Shown: positions 18,848 to 27,752, numbered from the stretch's first letter. The stretch: 64,000 nt of DNA from Kitasatospora setae KM-6054 (GCF_000269985.1 NC_016109.1:6909001-6973000), one strand, 5' to 3'. Translations and numbers: made by a program. The notes: generated from the letters alone by a model not told the origin.

Positions 18848-19309
18848 TCACTCGCCGATGTCCTCGTACCAGAGGTCGGGGCGGGCGGTGGTGAAGTCGG
18901 TCATCAGGCGGACGCAGCGCGGGTCGTCGAGCAGGGTGATGCCGGTGCCGTGGGTGGCGAGCCAGTCGTGGCCGCCGGTGAAGGTGGTGGATTCGCCGAT
19001 CACGACGTGGCCGATGCCGAACTGGCGGACCAGGCCGGAGCAGTACCAGCACGGCGAGAGGGTGGTGACCATCACCGTGTCGCGGTAGCCGCGCAGGCGG
19101 CCGGCGGCGCGGAAGGCCGAGGTCTCGGCGTGCATGGACGGGTCGCCGTCCTGGACGCGCCGGTTGTGTCCGCGGCCGAGCAGTTCGCCGTCGCGTCGGA
19201 ACAGGGCCGCCCCGATCGGGATGCCGCCCTCGGCGAGTCCGGTCTCCGCTTCCGCCAGCGCGACGTCCAGCCACGCCCGTGCCTGTTCCGCTGTCACTCC
19301 CGTGCCCAT
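18848..19309 (-). CDS. Cytosine deaminase, yeast Fcy1-like zinc type
   Basis: 153 aa from ATG 19309, with GGAGGTG 7 nt upstream. The CDA-fold zinc site is His60-Ala-Glu62 and SPCWYC (Cys87 and Cys90), with Glu62 as the proton shuttle. The C-terminus ARPDLWYEDIGE closely matches the end of yeast cytosine deaminase, which favours cytosine over guanine or tRNA adenosine as substrate. The reaction would be cytosine to uracil plus ammonia in pyrimidine salvage. No cytosine permease is adjacent. Confidence 0.82.
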   Translation of the reverse strand: MGTGVTAEQARAWLDVALAEAETGLAEGGIPIGAALFRRDGELLGRGHNRRVQDGDPSMHAETSAFRAAGRLRGYRDTVMVTTLSPCWYCSGLVRQFGIGHVVIGESTTFTGGHDWLATHGTGITLLDDPRCVRLMTDFTTARPDLWYEDIGE

Positions 19310-19408
19310 GCGGTCACCTCCGGCGTCCACTCTTCCGGTCCGTGCGGTACGGGGGGCCGGGACCGGTCCGGTGTCCGGCGGATTTGACGTTTCCTTTAAG
19401 GTGCGGGC

Positions 19409-20329
19409 ATGCGAGATTTCGGGGTGGGACTGCGGTTCCTGTTCAGCGGGCAGCGGTGGGTGGCACGGCACGGGCGGTGGTGGGGGTTCGGGATGATCCC
19501 GGCGCTGATCGCCCTGGTCGGGTACGTGGCCGCGTTGGCGGTGCTGATCGCGTACGCGGGTGACCTGGCCGAGTGGGCGACGCCGTTCGCGGACGGGTGG
19601 AGCGAGCTGTGGCGGACCGTCGTGCGGGTGGGCGTCGCGGTGGTGGCGGTCGGCGCGGGCGGGCTGTTGGCGATGCTGACGTTCACGGCGGTGACGCTGC
19701 TGATCGGTGAGCCGTTCTACGAGTCGCTGTCGGCCCGGGTGGAGGCCACGGAGGGCGGCGGCCCGCCGGAGTCGGACCTCCCGCTGTGGCGTGAGCTGTG
19801 GAACGCGGCGCGGGACAGCCTGGCGGTGCTGCTGCGGGCGGCGGCGTTCGGGATCGCGCTGTTCCTGTGCGGGTTCATCCCGGTGGTGGGGCAGACGATC
19901 GTCCCGGTGCTGGCGGTGTGCGTGTCCGGCTTCTTCCTGACCGCCGAGCTGACCGGCACGCCGCTGCAGAAGCGCGGCCTGACCCAGAAGGAGCGGCTGC
20001 GACTGCTGCGCTCCCGGATGTCGATGGCGCTCGGGTTCGGTACGGGCCTGACGCTGCTGTTCCTGATCCCGGTGGTCACGGTGCTGGCGATGCCCGGCGC
20101 GGTGGCCGGCGCGACGCTGCTGGCCCGGGAGATCTCCCCGTACGAGGTGGAGGGCCCCGGGGGCGACGGGAGCGACGAGGACGACGGGGGCGGCGAGGGC
20201 GAGGGGGAGGCCCCGCAGCAGCCGTACCCGGGGCAGAACCCGTACGAGAACCCGTACCCGGGCCAGAACCCGTACCAGCAGAACCCGTACCAGGGCTCGA
20301 ATCCGTATGCCGATCCGCAGATCGGATGA
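19409..20329 (+). CDS. EI24/CysZ-like membrane protein
   Basis: 306 aa with four to six hydrophobic helices and the EI24-domain features LLIGEPFYESLSARVE and FLCGFIPVVGQTIVPVLAV, plus SGFFLTAELTGTPLQKRGLT. The last 55 residues are acidic and then Pro/Tyr/Asn-rich, with NPY repeated about six times, a likely disordered tail. CysZ relatives import sulfate; many actinobacterial members have no assigned role. A modest AAGGTG ribosome site precedes ATG 19409. Confidence 0.8.
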   Translation: MRDFGVGLRFLFSGQRWVARHGRWWGFGMIPALIALVGYVAALAVLIAYAGDLAEWATPFADGWSELWRTVVRVGVAVVAVGAGGLLAMLTFTAVTLLIGEPFYESLSARVEATEGGGPPESDLPLWRELWNAARDSLAVLLRAAAFGIALFLCGFIPVVGQTIVPVLAVCVSGFFLTAELTGTPLQKRGLTQKERLRLLRSRMSMALGFGTGLTLLFLIPVVTVLAMPGAVAGATLLAREISPYEVEGPGGDGSDEDDGGGEGEGEAPQQPYPGQNPYENPYPGQNPYQQNPYQGSNPYADPQIG

Positions 20330-20359
20330 TCGAACCCGTCACCGATCGCGACCGTGATT

Positions 20360-20372
20360 TGACGTAGCGTCA
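20360..20372 (+). promoter_or_regulatory. Perfect dyad TGACGTAGCGTCA upstream of the P450 gene
   Basis: TGACG-TAG-CGTCA is a perfect 13-bp dyad 22 nt before the P450 start. It overlaps a TTGACG (20359-20364) that could be a -35 box; TAACGT (20385-20390) is a possible -10, though the 20-nt spacer is long. A nearly identical dyad occurs at 32320-32334. Confidence 0.55.
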
Positions 20373-20394
20373 CGGACTGCGCGATAACGTCCCC

Positions 20395-21603
20395 ATGGCC
20401 GTTTCCGTGCAGTCCGCCGCCGTGCGCGGCGTCGATCTGGGTGATCCCGCGTTCTGGCGGCTGCCCGCGGAGCTGCGGGCGGCGGCGTTCGCCCGGCTGC
20501 GGGAGCGGTCGGGGCCGGTGGGGTTCACCGACCGGGCGACCGGGCGGCGGTGCTGGGCGCTGGTCCGGCACGCGGACGTGACGGCGGCGAGCCGGGCGCC
20601 GGAGGTGTACCTGTCGGGGGCGGGCGGGCCGGAGCCGGCCCGCTGGGTGCGGGCGGTGTTCGGCGACTCGATGGCGAACCTGGACGACCCCCGGCACGCC
20701 GACCTGCGCCGGGTGGTCGGGCGGGCGTTCACGCCCCGGCTGCTCGCCGCCGTCGAGCGGGACGTCCGGGACACCGCCGCCGAACTGGTCGACCGGCTGG
20801 AACGGGAGCGCCCGACCGACTTCGTCGGCGCGGTCGCGGCCGAGCTCCCGTTCCGGGTGATCTGCACGATGATGGGCGTCCCGCCCGAGCGGCGCCGCCG
20901 GATCCGGCCCCGGACGGACCGGGCCGCCACCCCCGCCGGGCCGGACCGCCCGGACCTGCGGACGCTGGCCGCGATGCGCTGGACGGCGGCCGCGCTGGGC
21001 CGCGAGCGGCGCCGCCGTCCGGCCGGTGACCTGCTCTCCGCGCTGGTCACCGCCGACGCGGACGGCCGGAAGCTGAGCTCCCGCGAACTCGGCGCGTTCT
21101 TCGCGCTGCTGCTGGTCACCGGCGTGCAGACCACCCGCGACGCGCTCGCCCACGGCCTGCACCTGCTGACCGCCCACCCCGAGCAGCGCGCCCTGCTGCT
21201 CGGCGACCTCGACGCGCACCTGGGCGGCGCGGTCGAGGAGATCGTCCGGTACTCCACCCCGGTCGTCCAGCGCCGCCGCACCGTCGCCGTCGACCACCGG
21301 CTGTCCGGCATCCGGCTCGCGGCCGGCGACCAGGTGGTGCTGTGCTACGGCTCCGCCAACCGCGACGAGGCGGTCTTCGCCGACCCCGACGCCTTCGACA
21401 TCACCCGCTCGCCCAACCCCCACCTCGGCTACGGCGGTGGCGGCCCGCACTTCTGCCTCGGCGCCCACCTGGCCCGCCAGGAGCTGCGCGTCATGTTCCG
21501 CGAACTGTTCACCCGCCTCCCGGAGCTCCGCTCCACCGCCGCCCCGGAGACCGTCCCGTCCTCCTTCGGCCACCGGGTGCGCGCGCTGGAGTTCACGTTC
21601 TGA
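20395..21603 (+). CDS. Cytochrome P450
   Basis: 402 aa, soluble bacterial class-I size. The heme loop is GGGGPHFCLGAHLARQE with the thiolate Cys at about residue 354. The ExxR is in GAVEEIVRYSTPV. The I-helix reads LLVTGVQTTRDAL, where the usual acidic/His residue before the Thr pair is Gln, a slight departure that may tune proton delivery. It would hydroxylate an unknown small molecule using ferredoxin electrons; no ferredoxin gene adjoins. It is followed after 18 nt by the STAND NTPase gene on the same strand, so co-transcription is likely. Confidence 0.92.
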   Translation: MAVSVQSAAVRGVDLGDPAFWRLPAELRAAAFARLRERSGPVGFTDRATGRRCWALVRHADVTAASRAPEVYLSGAGGPEPARWVRAVFGDSMANLDDPRHADLRRVVGRAFTPRLLAAVERDVRDTAAELVDRLERERPTDFVGAVAAELPFRVICTMMGVPPERRRRIRPRTDRAATPAGPDRPDLRTLAAMRWTAAALGRERRRRPAGDLLSALVTADADGRKLSSRELGAFFALLLVTGVQTTRDALAHGLHLLTAHPEQRALLLGDLDAHLGGAVEEIVRYSTPVVQRRRTVAVDHRLSGIRLAAGDQVVLCYGSANRDEAVFADPDAFDITRSPNPHLGYGGGGPHFCLGAHLARQELRVMFRELFTRLPELRSTAAPETVPSSFGHRVRALEFTF

Positions 21604-21621
21604 CGAAGGGTTGGGGGCGCT

Positions 21622-24129
21622 GTGGAGAACCGCAACACGATCAACAACGGGACGTTCGTCGGGCCGGTTGTTCGGAGCGACAACGCGACAGCGGTGTTGC
21701 CCACGCTGCCGCAGTCGGCCCCCGGCGGACTGCCCTCCCCCTCTCCTGCACTGATCGGGAGGGATGCGGAACTTGCCGAACTGGCACGGGGGTTCCATGG
21801 GAACGGGCCGACCGGGAGATTGATCACCGGCCTGCCGGGTGTGGGCAAGACCGAACTCGCCGTGCACGCCGCGCGCCGCGCGCTCGCTTCCGGGCGCTAT
21901 CCGGGCGGGGTGCTGTTCCTCGACCTGCACGGTTACGACGAGGACCGTCGCGTCGGCCCGCACCGCGCCCTCGGCTCGCTGCTGCGAGCGCTCGGTGTCC
22001 CGGACGATCAGGTGCCCGCGGAGACGGAGGAGCGCCGCGCGCTCTACCGCACCAAACTTACCGAGCGTGCGCACCACAATCCTTTGCTGGTGCTGCTCGA
22101 CAATGCGAGCAGTAGCGCCCAGGTTCGCGACCTGCGGCCGGGCGATCCCGGGATCCCGTTGCTGGTCACTTCCCGGCACACCCTCAGCGACCTGCAACTG
22201 CCGATCCTCGACCTGCCGGTACTGGATGTCGACGCCGGTGTCGAACTGCTCGCCCGAGGCCTCCGCGAACTCGACTCAGGTGACCACCGGGCTGCCGAAC
22301 AGCCGGATGCCGCACGGGAGGTGGCCGAACTCTGCGGCGGCCTCCCGCTCGCCCTCGCAGTGGTCACCGCTCTGCTGGGCGACCTCCCCGCCCGCCCGCT
22401 GACCTCGATGGCCCAAGCCCTGCGCGACACTCGCAGCCGCCTCGCTCGCCTGACGCGCGAGGACCTTGCCGTTCGTGCCGCCTTCCAGCTCTCCTACCGC
22501 CACCTCCCGGCCGATCAGGCCCGTCTCTTCCGTTTGTTCTCCCTCAATCCCGGCCCTGACGTTTCCACCGAGATCGCCGCCCGTCTCGCCGATCTCCCGG
22601 CCGAGGAGGCAGAACTCCTCGTCCATGCCCTGACCCGCGCCCACCTGACCCAACCGGGCAGTGTGTACGGCCGTTGGCGGATGCACGACCTGATGCGGTT
22701 GTACGCGGAGGAGTTGTGCCGGGAGAAGGAGACAGCCAGAACCAGGAAGCTCGCCGCAGACCGGATGCTGGAGTCCTATCGCCACCTCGCACTCGAGGCC
22801 GACCAGCAGATCCAGCCGGGGCCCGAGCCCGGTAGGTACTTCCCCGACCGTGCCGCCGCCCTCGCTTGGCTGGAGGCCGAGTACCCCAACCTCCAAGCCG
22901 CAGCGATGGCCGCACCGGAACTGGGGCGTCCTGACGTCATCGTGCTGCTGCACATCGCGCTGCTCGACTACCAGATGCTGAGGCGCCACCTGGCGGATTG
23001 CGAGGACATCGCCCAGCGGACCCTCGACGTGGTGCGTACCTCGAACGATCCCGCGATCCGGGAGGTACTGCCCGACGTCTTGAACAACCTGGGCACGGTC
23101 CAACGCGAGTCGCGCCGTTTCACGGAATCCGTCGCCTGCTATCTGAAGGCGCGGGAACTCTACGCGGCGCGGGGCGAGACCTCGACCGAGGCGACCGTCC
23201 TCAGCAACCTCGGGCTGACCTACCAGGAGATGGAGCGGCCGGCCGAAGCCGTGGAGGTGCTGCACGAGGCGCTGGCCACCTTCCCGCCAGACGGGAACCT
23301 GCGGGAGCGTGGGATGGCGTACACCAATCTGGGAAGGGCGTTGCACCAGTTGCACCGGTTGCCCGAGGCGGCCGACGCCTACCGTGCGGACCTCGACATC
23401 TGCCGGGTGATCCACGACCGCCGTGGAGAGGCGATCACACTCAACAACCTGGGCATGGTGTTGCGCGACCAGAACCGCGGGGCCGAGGCGGTGTCCGCTT
23501 TCGAGGCGGCGAGGCGGGCGGCTCGTGCGTCGCAGGATCACCACCTGGCCGCGCAGGCGGGCGCCAACCTCGCCCTCGTGCGGGGGTTGGCCGGTGCGGA
23601 GGAGCTGACGACGGTCATCACCGGCCTCACCGAGACCGCCGAGGCCATGGATCGGCTGGGAGACGGGTACAGGGCTGCCCAGGTCCGCTGTCACCTCGGT
23701 GTGGCGCTGGTGAAGGCCGCGCGCTGGAACGACGCGATGCGGGTCCTGCACGAGGTCCTGGCCGCAGGCGTCGAACTGGAGGATCTGCGCACGCAGTGTG
23801 CGGCGCTGGACACGCTCGGCATGCTCTACGTCGGTGCCCGCCGGTTCGCGGCAGCAGTCGATTGCTGGACCGAGGTCGCGGAGCGCTGGGCGGACCTCGA
23901 CGACCAGTTGTTGTGGGGCCGAGGTCTGGCGCGTCGCGCGATGGCGCTCAGCGCCCTCGGCCGCCGGGCCGAAGCCCGTGCGGACCTCCAGGACGCGATC
24001 GAAGCCTTCAGGGCGGACGGCTCTGCCGCGGCAGCGGCCCGCGACTTGCTGGAGCGCGGCAGGACGACTCGGGGCAGACAGGTGCAGACCTGGGAAAACG
24101 TTCGGGGCGGTCACCGCTCCGCGCGCTGA
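21622..24129 (+). CDS. STAND NTPase (NB-ARC/NLR type) with TPR repeats and an N-terminal amyloid-like motif
   Basis: 835 aa from GTG 21622. Walker A is GLPGVGKT (about residues 70-77), Walker B LLVLLDNA (155-162), sensor LLVTSR, then GGLPLAL (239-245) and RWRMHD (MHD at about 354-356): the complete AP-ATPase/NLR order. Residues about 460-800 are TPR repeats (NNLGTVQRESRRFTESVACY, NNLGMVLRDQNRGAEAVSAF). There is no DNA-binding SARP domain, unlike AfsR. Residues 5-22, NTINNGTFVGPVVRSDNA, resemble the RHIM-like amyloid motifs described at NLR N-termini in actinobacteria. Codon choice looks less GC-biased than in the neighbours. Roles of such proteins include regulation and antiphage or cell-death signalling. 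Confidence 0.85.
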   Translation: MENRNTINNGTFVGPVVRSDNATAVLPTLPQSAPGGLPSPSPALIGRDAELAELARGFHGNGPTGRLITGLPGVGKTELAVHAARRALASGRYPGGVLFLDLHGYDEDRRVGPHRALGSLLRALGVPDDQVPAETEERRALYRTKLTERAHHNPLLVLLDNASSSAQVRDLRPGDPGIPLLVTSRHTLSDLQLPILDLPVLDVDAGVELLARGLRELDSGDHRAAEQPDAAREVAELCGGLPLALAVVTALLGDLPARPLTSMAQALRDTRSRLARLTREDLAVRAAFQLSYRHLPADQARLFRLFSLNPGPDVSTEIAARLADLPAEEAELLVHALTRAHLTQPGSVYGRWRMHDLMRLYAEELCREKETARTRKLAADRMLESYRHLALEADQQIQPGPEPGRYFPDRAAALAWLEAEYPNLQAAAMAAPELGRPDVIVLLHIALLDYQMLRRHLADCEDIAQRTLDVVRTSNDPAIREVLPDVLNNLGTVQRESRRFTESVACYLKARELYAARGETSTEATVLSNLGLTYQEMERPAEAVEVLHEALATFPPDGNLRERGMAYTNLGRALHQLHRLPEAADAYRADLDICRVIHDRRGEAITLNNLGMVLRDQNRGAEAVSAFEAARRAARASQDHHLAAQAGANLALVRGLAGAEELTTVITGLTETAEAMDRLGDGYRAAQVRCHLGVALVKAARWNDAMRVLHEVLAAGVELEDLRTQCAALDTLGMLYVGARRFAAAVDCWTEVAERWADLDDQLLWGRGLARRAMALSALGRRAEARADLQDAIEAFRADGSAAAAARDLLERGRTTRGRQVQTWENVRGGHRSAR

Positions 24130-24148
24130 CCGCCCCGGCCGGCCGGTG

Positions 24149-24406
24149 TCAGGACGGGTGGCTGCCCACCGCGTCGCGGATCTCGGCGCCCAGCACGCTG
24201 TTGGCGCGGGCGCAGTGGGCGCCGCAGAAGAAGCGGCCGGCCACCTCGACGCCGTGGCCGACGATGCGGACGGTGCACTGCTCGCAGCGCGGCGCGAGCT
24301 TCTCCATCGCGCACTCGAAGCTGTCGAAGACGTACGTGTCACCGGTGATCGTCTTGATCTCGAAGGACAGCCAGTAGTCGTTCTGGCACACCACGCAGAC
24401 CGCCAT
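24149..24406 (-). CDS. Small Cys-rich (probable zinc-binding) protein
   Basis: 85 aa from ATG 24406 with AGAGGAG 7 nt upstream. Cys pairs CVVC (residues 4-7), FEC, CEQC (about 41-44) and CGAHC (about 60-64) suggest one or two zinc ribbons, like TRASH-type fingers. No signal peptide is visible. I do not recognise a named family or function. It converges on the STAND gene with 19 nt between the stops. Confidence 0.7.
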   Translation of the reverse strand: MAVCVVCQNDYWLSFEIKTITGDTYVFDSFECAMEKLAPRCEQCTVRIVGHGVEVAGRFFCGAHCARANSVLGAEIRDAVGSHPS

Positions 24407-24596
24407 GTCGGGCTCCTCTCGCCGTACGGGTCCACCGCCGAGTCTCGGACCGGCGCGGCCCGGCGGCAATCGGCGGCGGTCCGAACGGATAGCCCGGGGC
24501 GAAAAGGGGGGAGAACCAGGGGAGAGGGAGGGGGACGGTCGTCCGACGGCGGGCGGCCGGGCGGCAGGGGGCGGGGTGACAGCCTAGGAGGCCGAG

Positions 24597-24935
24597 ATGA
24601 TCATCCGAATCTGGGAGGCGCAGGTCGCCCCGCAGCGCGCCGACGCCTTCTGCGCCAGGCTCGCCGCCAGCGTGCTGCCCGGCCTCGACGCGTGGGACGG
24701 CTTCCTCGGCGGCGAACTGCTCCGGGCCTGCTCCGACGGGGACCACCGGGTGCGGATGATCACCCGCTGGCGGGACGAGGAGGCGCTGCGGGCGTACGCG
24801 GGGCCGATGTGGCGGATCCGGCCGGTCTGGTCGGAGGGCGAACTGCACGAACTGGAGCACCCGCCGACGGTGGCGCACTTCCACTCGCTGAGCCGCCGGG
24901 AGCGCGAGGCCGCCCGGCCCGCCGCGGCCGGCTGA
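24597..24935 (+). CDS. Small antibiotic-biosynthesis-monooxygenase (ABM)-fold protein
   Basis: 112 aa from ATG 24597 after AGGAGG. IIRIWEAQVAPQRADAF, FLGGELLRACSDGDHRVRMI and TRWRDEEALRAYAG follow the beta-alpha-beta pattern of dimeric alpha-beta barrel proteins (ABM/DUF4188-like). No conserved catalytic residue is diagnostic, so an enzyme role is not claimed. It is a single gene. Confidence 0.65.
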   Translation: MIIRIWEAQVAPQRADAFCARLAASVLPGLDAWDGFLGGELLRACSDGDHRVRMITRWRDEEALRAYAGPMWRIRPVWSEGELHELEHPPTVAHFHSLSRREREAARPAAAG

Positions 24936-24978
24936 ACGAGCGGCGGGGCGGGGCGGTGGGGCGCGGGCGCGGGAGGGC

Positions 24979-25449
24979 TCAGGCGCGGGCCGAGGGGTCG
25001 ACCGGGATGCCCGCGTCCGCCTTCACCTGCTTCATCGTGAGGTGCGAGTGCACCTGCGCGATGCCCGGCAGCCCCGAGAGCACGTCCGTCACGAACCGCT
25101 CGTACGCGGCCAGGTCGGCCACCGCGATCCGCAGCAGGTAGTCCGGGTCGCCGAACAGGCGGTGCGCCTCGACCACCTCCGGCAGTTCGGCCACCCGGCG
25201 CTCGAACTCGCTCACCGTGGCCCGGTCCTCGTGCCGCATCACCACCGTCACGAACGGCTGGAACCCCCGGCCCACCGCCGCCGGATCCAGCCGGGCGCGG
25301 TAGTCGCGGATCACGCCCCGCTGCTCCAGGTGCCGCACCCGGCGCAGGCACGGCGACGGGGTCAGGCCGACCCGGTCGGCCAGGTCGGCGTTGCTGATCC
25401 GGCCGTCCTGCTGGAGCTCGTGGAGGATTCTGCGGTCGATGCGGTCCAT
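24979..25449 (-). CDS. Lrp/AsnC-family transcriptional regulator
   Basis: 156 aa. The N-terminal helix-turn-helix is IDRRILHELQQDGRISNADL with the recognition helix LTPSPCLRRVRHLE. The C-terminal RAM domain has GDPDYLLRIAVADLAAYERF. Such proteins sense amino acids and control their transport or metabolism. It is divergent from a LysE exporter across 148 bp, the classic arrangement in which the Lrp protein controls the exporter. Confidence 0.92.
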   Translation of the reverse strand: MDRIDRRILHELQQDGRISNADLADRVGLTPSPCLRRVRHLEQRGVIRDYRARLDPAAVGRGFQPFVTVVMRHEDRATVSEFERRVAELPEVVEAHRLFGDPDYLLRIAVADLAAYERFVTDVLSGLPGIAQVHSHLTMKQVKADAGIPVDPSARA

Positions 25450-25597
25450 GGCGCAACATTCTGCCAGAGCACGGCCCTGACCAGCGAAAACCGGACATCG
25501 GCTGCCAACGGCGGACCGCTAGCGTCCAGCTGCTGAGATTTCCCGCCAATCCGGGGCAGTCCCCGGACCGCTCCCCGAACCGCTCGCCGAAGGTGTC

Positions 25598-26227
25598 ATG
25601 GACCCGCACGCCCTGCTGCTCTTCCTCGGCGTCGACGTGCTGATGGTCTGCACGCCCGGCCCCGACTGGCTGTACATCGTCGCCCGCGGCCTCGGCCAGG
25701 GCCGCCGCACCGCGCTCACCGCCGTCGCCGGCGTCTGCGCCGGCTACGCCGTGCACACCCTGCTCTCCGCCGCCGGCCTCGCCGCCGCGCTGCGCGCCGT
25801 CCCCGCCCTGCTGCCCGCGCTGCGCCTGGCCGGGGCCGGCTACCTGGCCTTCCTCGCGGCCGGCATGCTCCTCGCCCTCCGCCGCGGCGCCCCCGTCCGC
25901 ACGGTCGAGGCCACCGGACCGCAACCCGCCCGGACGGTCCTGCGGCAGTCCCTGCTCACCGCGCTGCTCAACCCGAAGGGCCTGCTGCTCTACCTCTCGC
26001 TCGTCCCGCAGTTCGTCACCCCGGACGGCACCCTCCCGGTCGGCGGCCAGGTCGCCGCCCTCGGCGCCGTCAACGTCCTGTGCTGCGCCGCCGTCTACTC
26101 CGCCGTCGCCCTCGGCGCGGCCCGCCTCGGCGGCCGCCTCGGCGCCACCCCCACCGCCGCCCGCCGCCTCTCCGCCGTCTCGGCGGTCCTGCTGCTGGCG
26201 GTCGCGGGCGTCACCGCCGCGGCGTGA
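25598..26227 (+). CDS. LysE/RhtB-family amino-acid exporter
   Basis: 209 aa with six hydrophobic helices. The family N-terminus is FLGVDVLMVCTPGPDWLYIV, followed by GLGQGRRTALTAVAGVCAGY; LLNPKGLLLYLSLVPQFV is the second conserved stretch. GAAGGTG precedes the ATG. It probably exports an amino acid or analogue under the divergent Lrp regulator. Confidence 0.9.
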   Translation: MDPHALLLFLGVDVLMVCTPGPDWLYIVARGLGQGRRTALTAVAGVCAGYAVHTLLSAAGLAAALRAVPALLPALRLAGAGYLAFLAAGMLLALRRGAPVRTVEATGPQPARTVLRQSLLTALLNPKGLLLYLSLVPQFVTPDGTLPVGGQVAALGAVNVLCCAAVYSAVALGAARLGGRLGATPTAARRLSAVSAVLLLAVAGVTAAA

Positions 26228-26249
26228 CCCCGCCGGGACGCCGCGCGGT

Positions 26250-27593
26250 TCAGGGCCGCGCCGGCGCCGTGTCGTGGGCGGCCAGGGCGGCGCGGAGGGT
26301 GAGCAGGTCGGGGCCGCGGACGGCGTCGAGGCCGGTGAGGGCGGCGGTGCGGCGCAGGCGGTAGTCGACGGTGTTGGGGTGCACCTGGAGGTGGGTGGCG
26401 GTGCGGCGGCGGTCGAGGTCGTGGGTGAGGAACGCCCGCAGGGTGGCCAGGAGTTCGGGGCGCGGGGCGAGCGGGGCGAGCAGCGCGGCGAGAGCGTCGC
26501 GGGCCGGTCCCGGGCGGCTGAGCTGGTACTCGACCAGGACGTCGGTGAGCAGGTGCGGTCCGGGCCCGCGGCCGGTGGCGGTGGCGACCCGGCGGACGTC
26601 GGCGGCCAGCCGGGCGGCGTCGGCGACCTCCGCCGGGGCGGCGGTCGCGGCGCCGGCGGTCAGTTCGGCGCCGCAGGCGCGGGCGAGGCGTTCGAGGAGG
26701 GCGGCCAGCGCGGCGCGGTCCGGGACGGGGGAGGGGTGCGGGGAGTCGTCGGGGAGCAGCACCGGCCCGCCGTCGGCGGTCAGTGCGGCCAGCGGGACGC
26801 CGTCCGTGCGGCGCTCCAACTCGGCGCGCAGCCGCCGGAGTTTGCGGCGGGCGACGACCGAGCGGTTGACCCCGGGGCGGGTCTCGTCCGGGTGCGGGCC
26901 GATCGCGAGGGAGAGCACCAGGTAGCGGGCGGGCAGCCGGATGCCGGCCCGGTCGGCGGCGGCGCGCGGGTCGCCGCCCTCCAGCAGCCGGGAGAGCAGG
27001 GCCTGCCGGGAGACCTGTTCGTCGCCGAGCGCGGCCTGCCGCTCCTGCACGTACCCGGCGGCGACCGCGCAGCTGACCACCCGCAGGTAGCCGAGCAGGC
27101 GGTCCTGCGCGGTGGCGACGTCGGGCAGGTCGGCGGGGGCGGCCTCGGCCAGCACCCGGGCCGCGCACAGCTGGGCGCCCAGGTGGTAGGCGCCGACCAC
27201 CGACTCCAGCGGCACGCCCTCGTCGGCGCGGCGGGCCGAGGACTCGCGGATCCGGGCGAGTTCGGCCTCGCCGGGCAGCACGCCGGTGCGCATCACCTCG
27301 ACGAACGCCCGGATGCCGCGCTCGACCTGACGGGTGATCTCGCCGCGCAGCTGCTCGGGCGGCAGCGCGTGGTAGGCCGGGAGCCGGTCCAGCAGCCGGA
27401 CCATCACCTCGCCGGCCAGCGCGGGGGCCAGCGCGAGCAGCCGCAGGTGGACCGGACGGCCGCCGAACCGGGGCCCGTCGGAGGCGAGTTCGGCGGGCGG
27501 GGAGGCGAGTTCGGTTGGCGGGGAGGGCAGTTCGGCGGGCGGAGAGGCGAGTTCGGCGGGCAGGGAGGGGAGTTCGGCGTTGGGTGCGGTCAC
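26250..27593 (-). CDS. PucR-type helix-turn-helix regulator
   Basis: 447 aa from GTG 27593 with GAGGTG before it. The N-terminus has a Pro/Glu/Leu repeat (ELASPPAEL and variants, about five units). The middle holds a helical sensor region, and the C-terminus the PucR HTH: TRRRTATHLQVHPNTVDYRL. PucR-like proteins regulate catabolic genes, though few are characterised. The neighbouring divergent gene is a secreted lipase, and a perfect palindrome lies between them, so lipase control is a reasonable inference. Confidence 0.85.
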   Translation of the reverse strand: MTAPNAELPSLPAELASPPAELPSPPTELASPPAELASDGPRFGGRPVHLRLLALAPALAGEVMVRLLDRLPAYHALPPEQLRGEITRQVERGIRAFVEVMRTGVLPGEAELARIRESSARRADEGVPLESVVGAYHLGAQLCAARVLAEAAPADLPDVATAQDRLLGYLRVVSCAVAAGYVQERQAALGDEQVSRQALLSRLLEGGDPRAAADRAGIRLPARYLVLSLAIGPHPDETRPGVNRSVVARRKLRRLRAELERRTDGVPLAALTADGGPVLLPDDSPHPSPVPDRAALAALLERLARACGAELTAGAATAAPAEVADAARLAADVRRVATATGRGPGPHLLTDVLVEYQLSRPGPARDALAALLAPLAPRPELLATLRAFLTHDLDRRRTATHLQVHPNTVDYRLRRTAALTGLDAVRGPDLLTLRAALAAHDTAPARP

Positions 27594-27667
27594 AAGACAC
27601 CTCGCGAATCTCTGGGCGGCGGCCCGGCGACGGGGGCGGGCGACGCGTTCATGATGGTTCCCCGGAG

Positions 27668-27687
27668 GTTACCTACCCGTAGGTAAC
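27668..27687 (+). promoter_or_regulatory. Perfect 20-bp palindrome between PucR regulator and lipase
   Basis: GTTACCTACCCGTAGGTAAC: 9-bp arms around CC. It lies 66 nt before the lipase start and 75 nt before the regulator start. Both position and symmetry fit an operator for a dimeric regulator controlling one or both genes. Confidence 0.7.
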
Positions 27688-27752
27688 TCCTGCGATCCCC
27701 CACCGTTGTTCAGGTCGCGCACCCCCACCCCCCCTCAGAGACGGGACCCGCC

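Noticed and set aside
24130..24596. A partner effector with the same amyloid-like motif next to the STAND gene
   Set aside because: Neither the 85-aa zinc protein nor the ABM-fold protein carries a recognisable copy of the motif.
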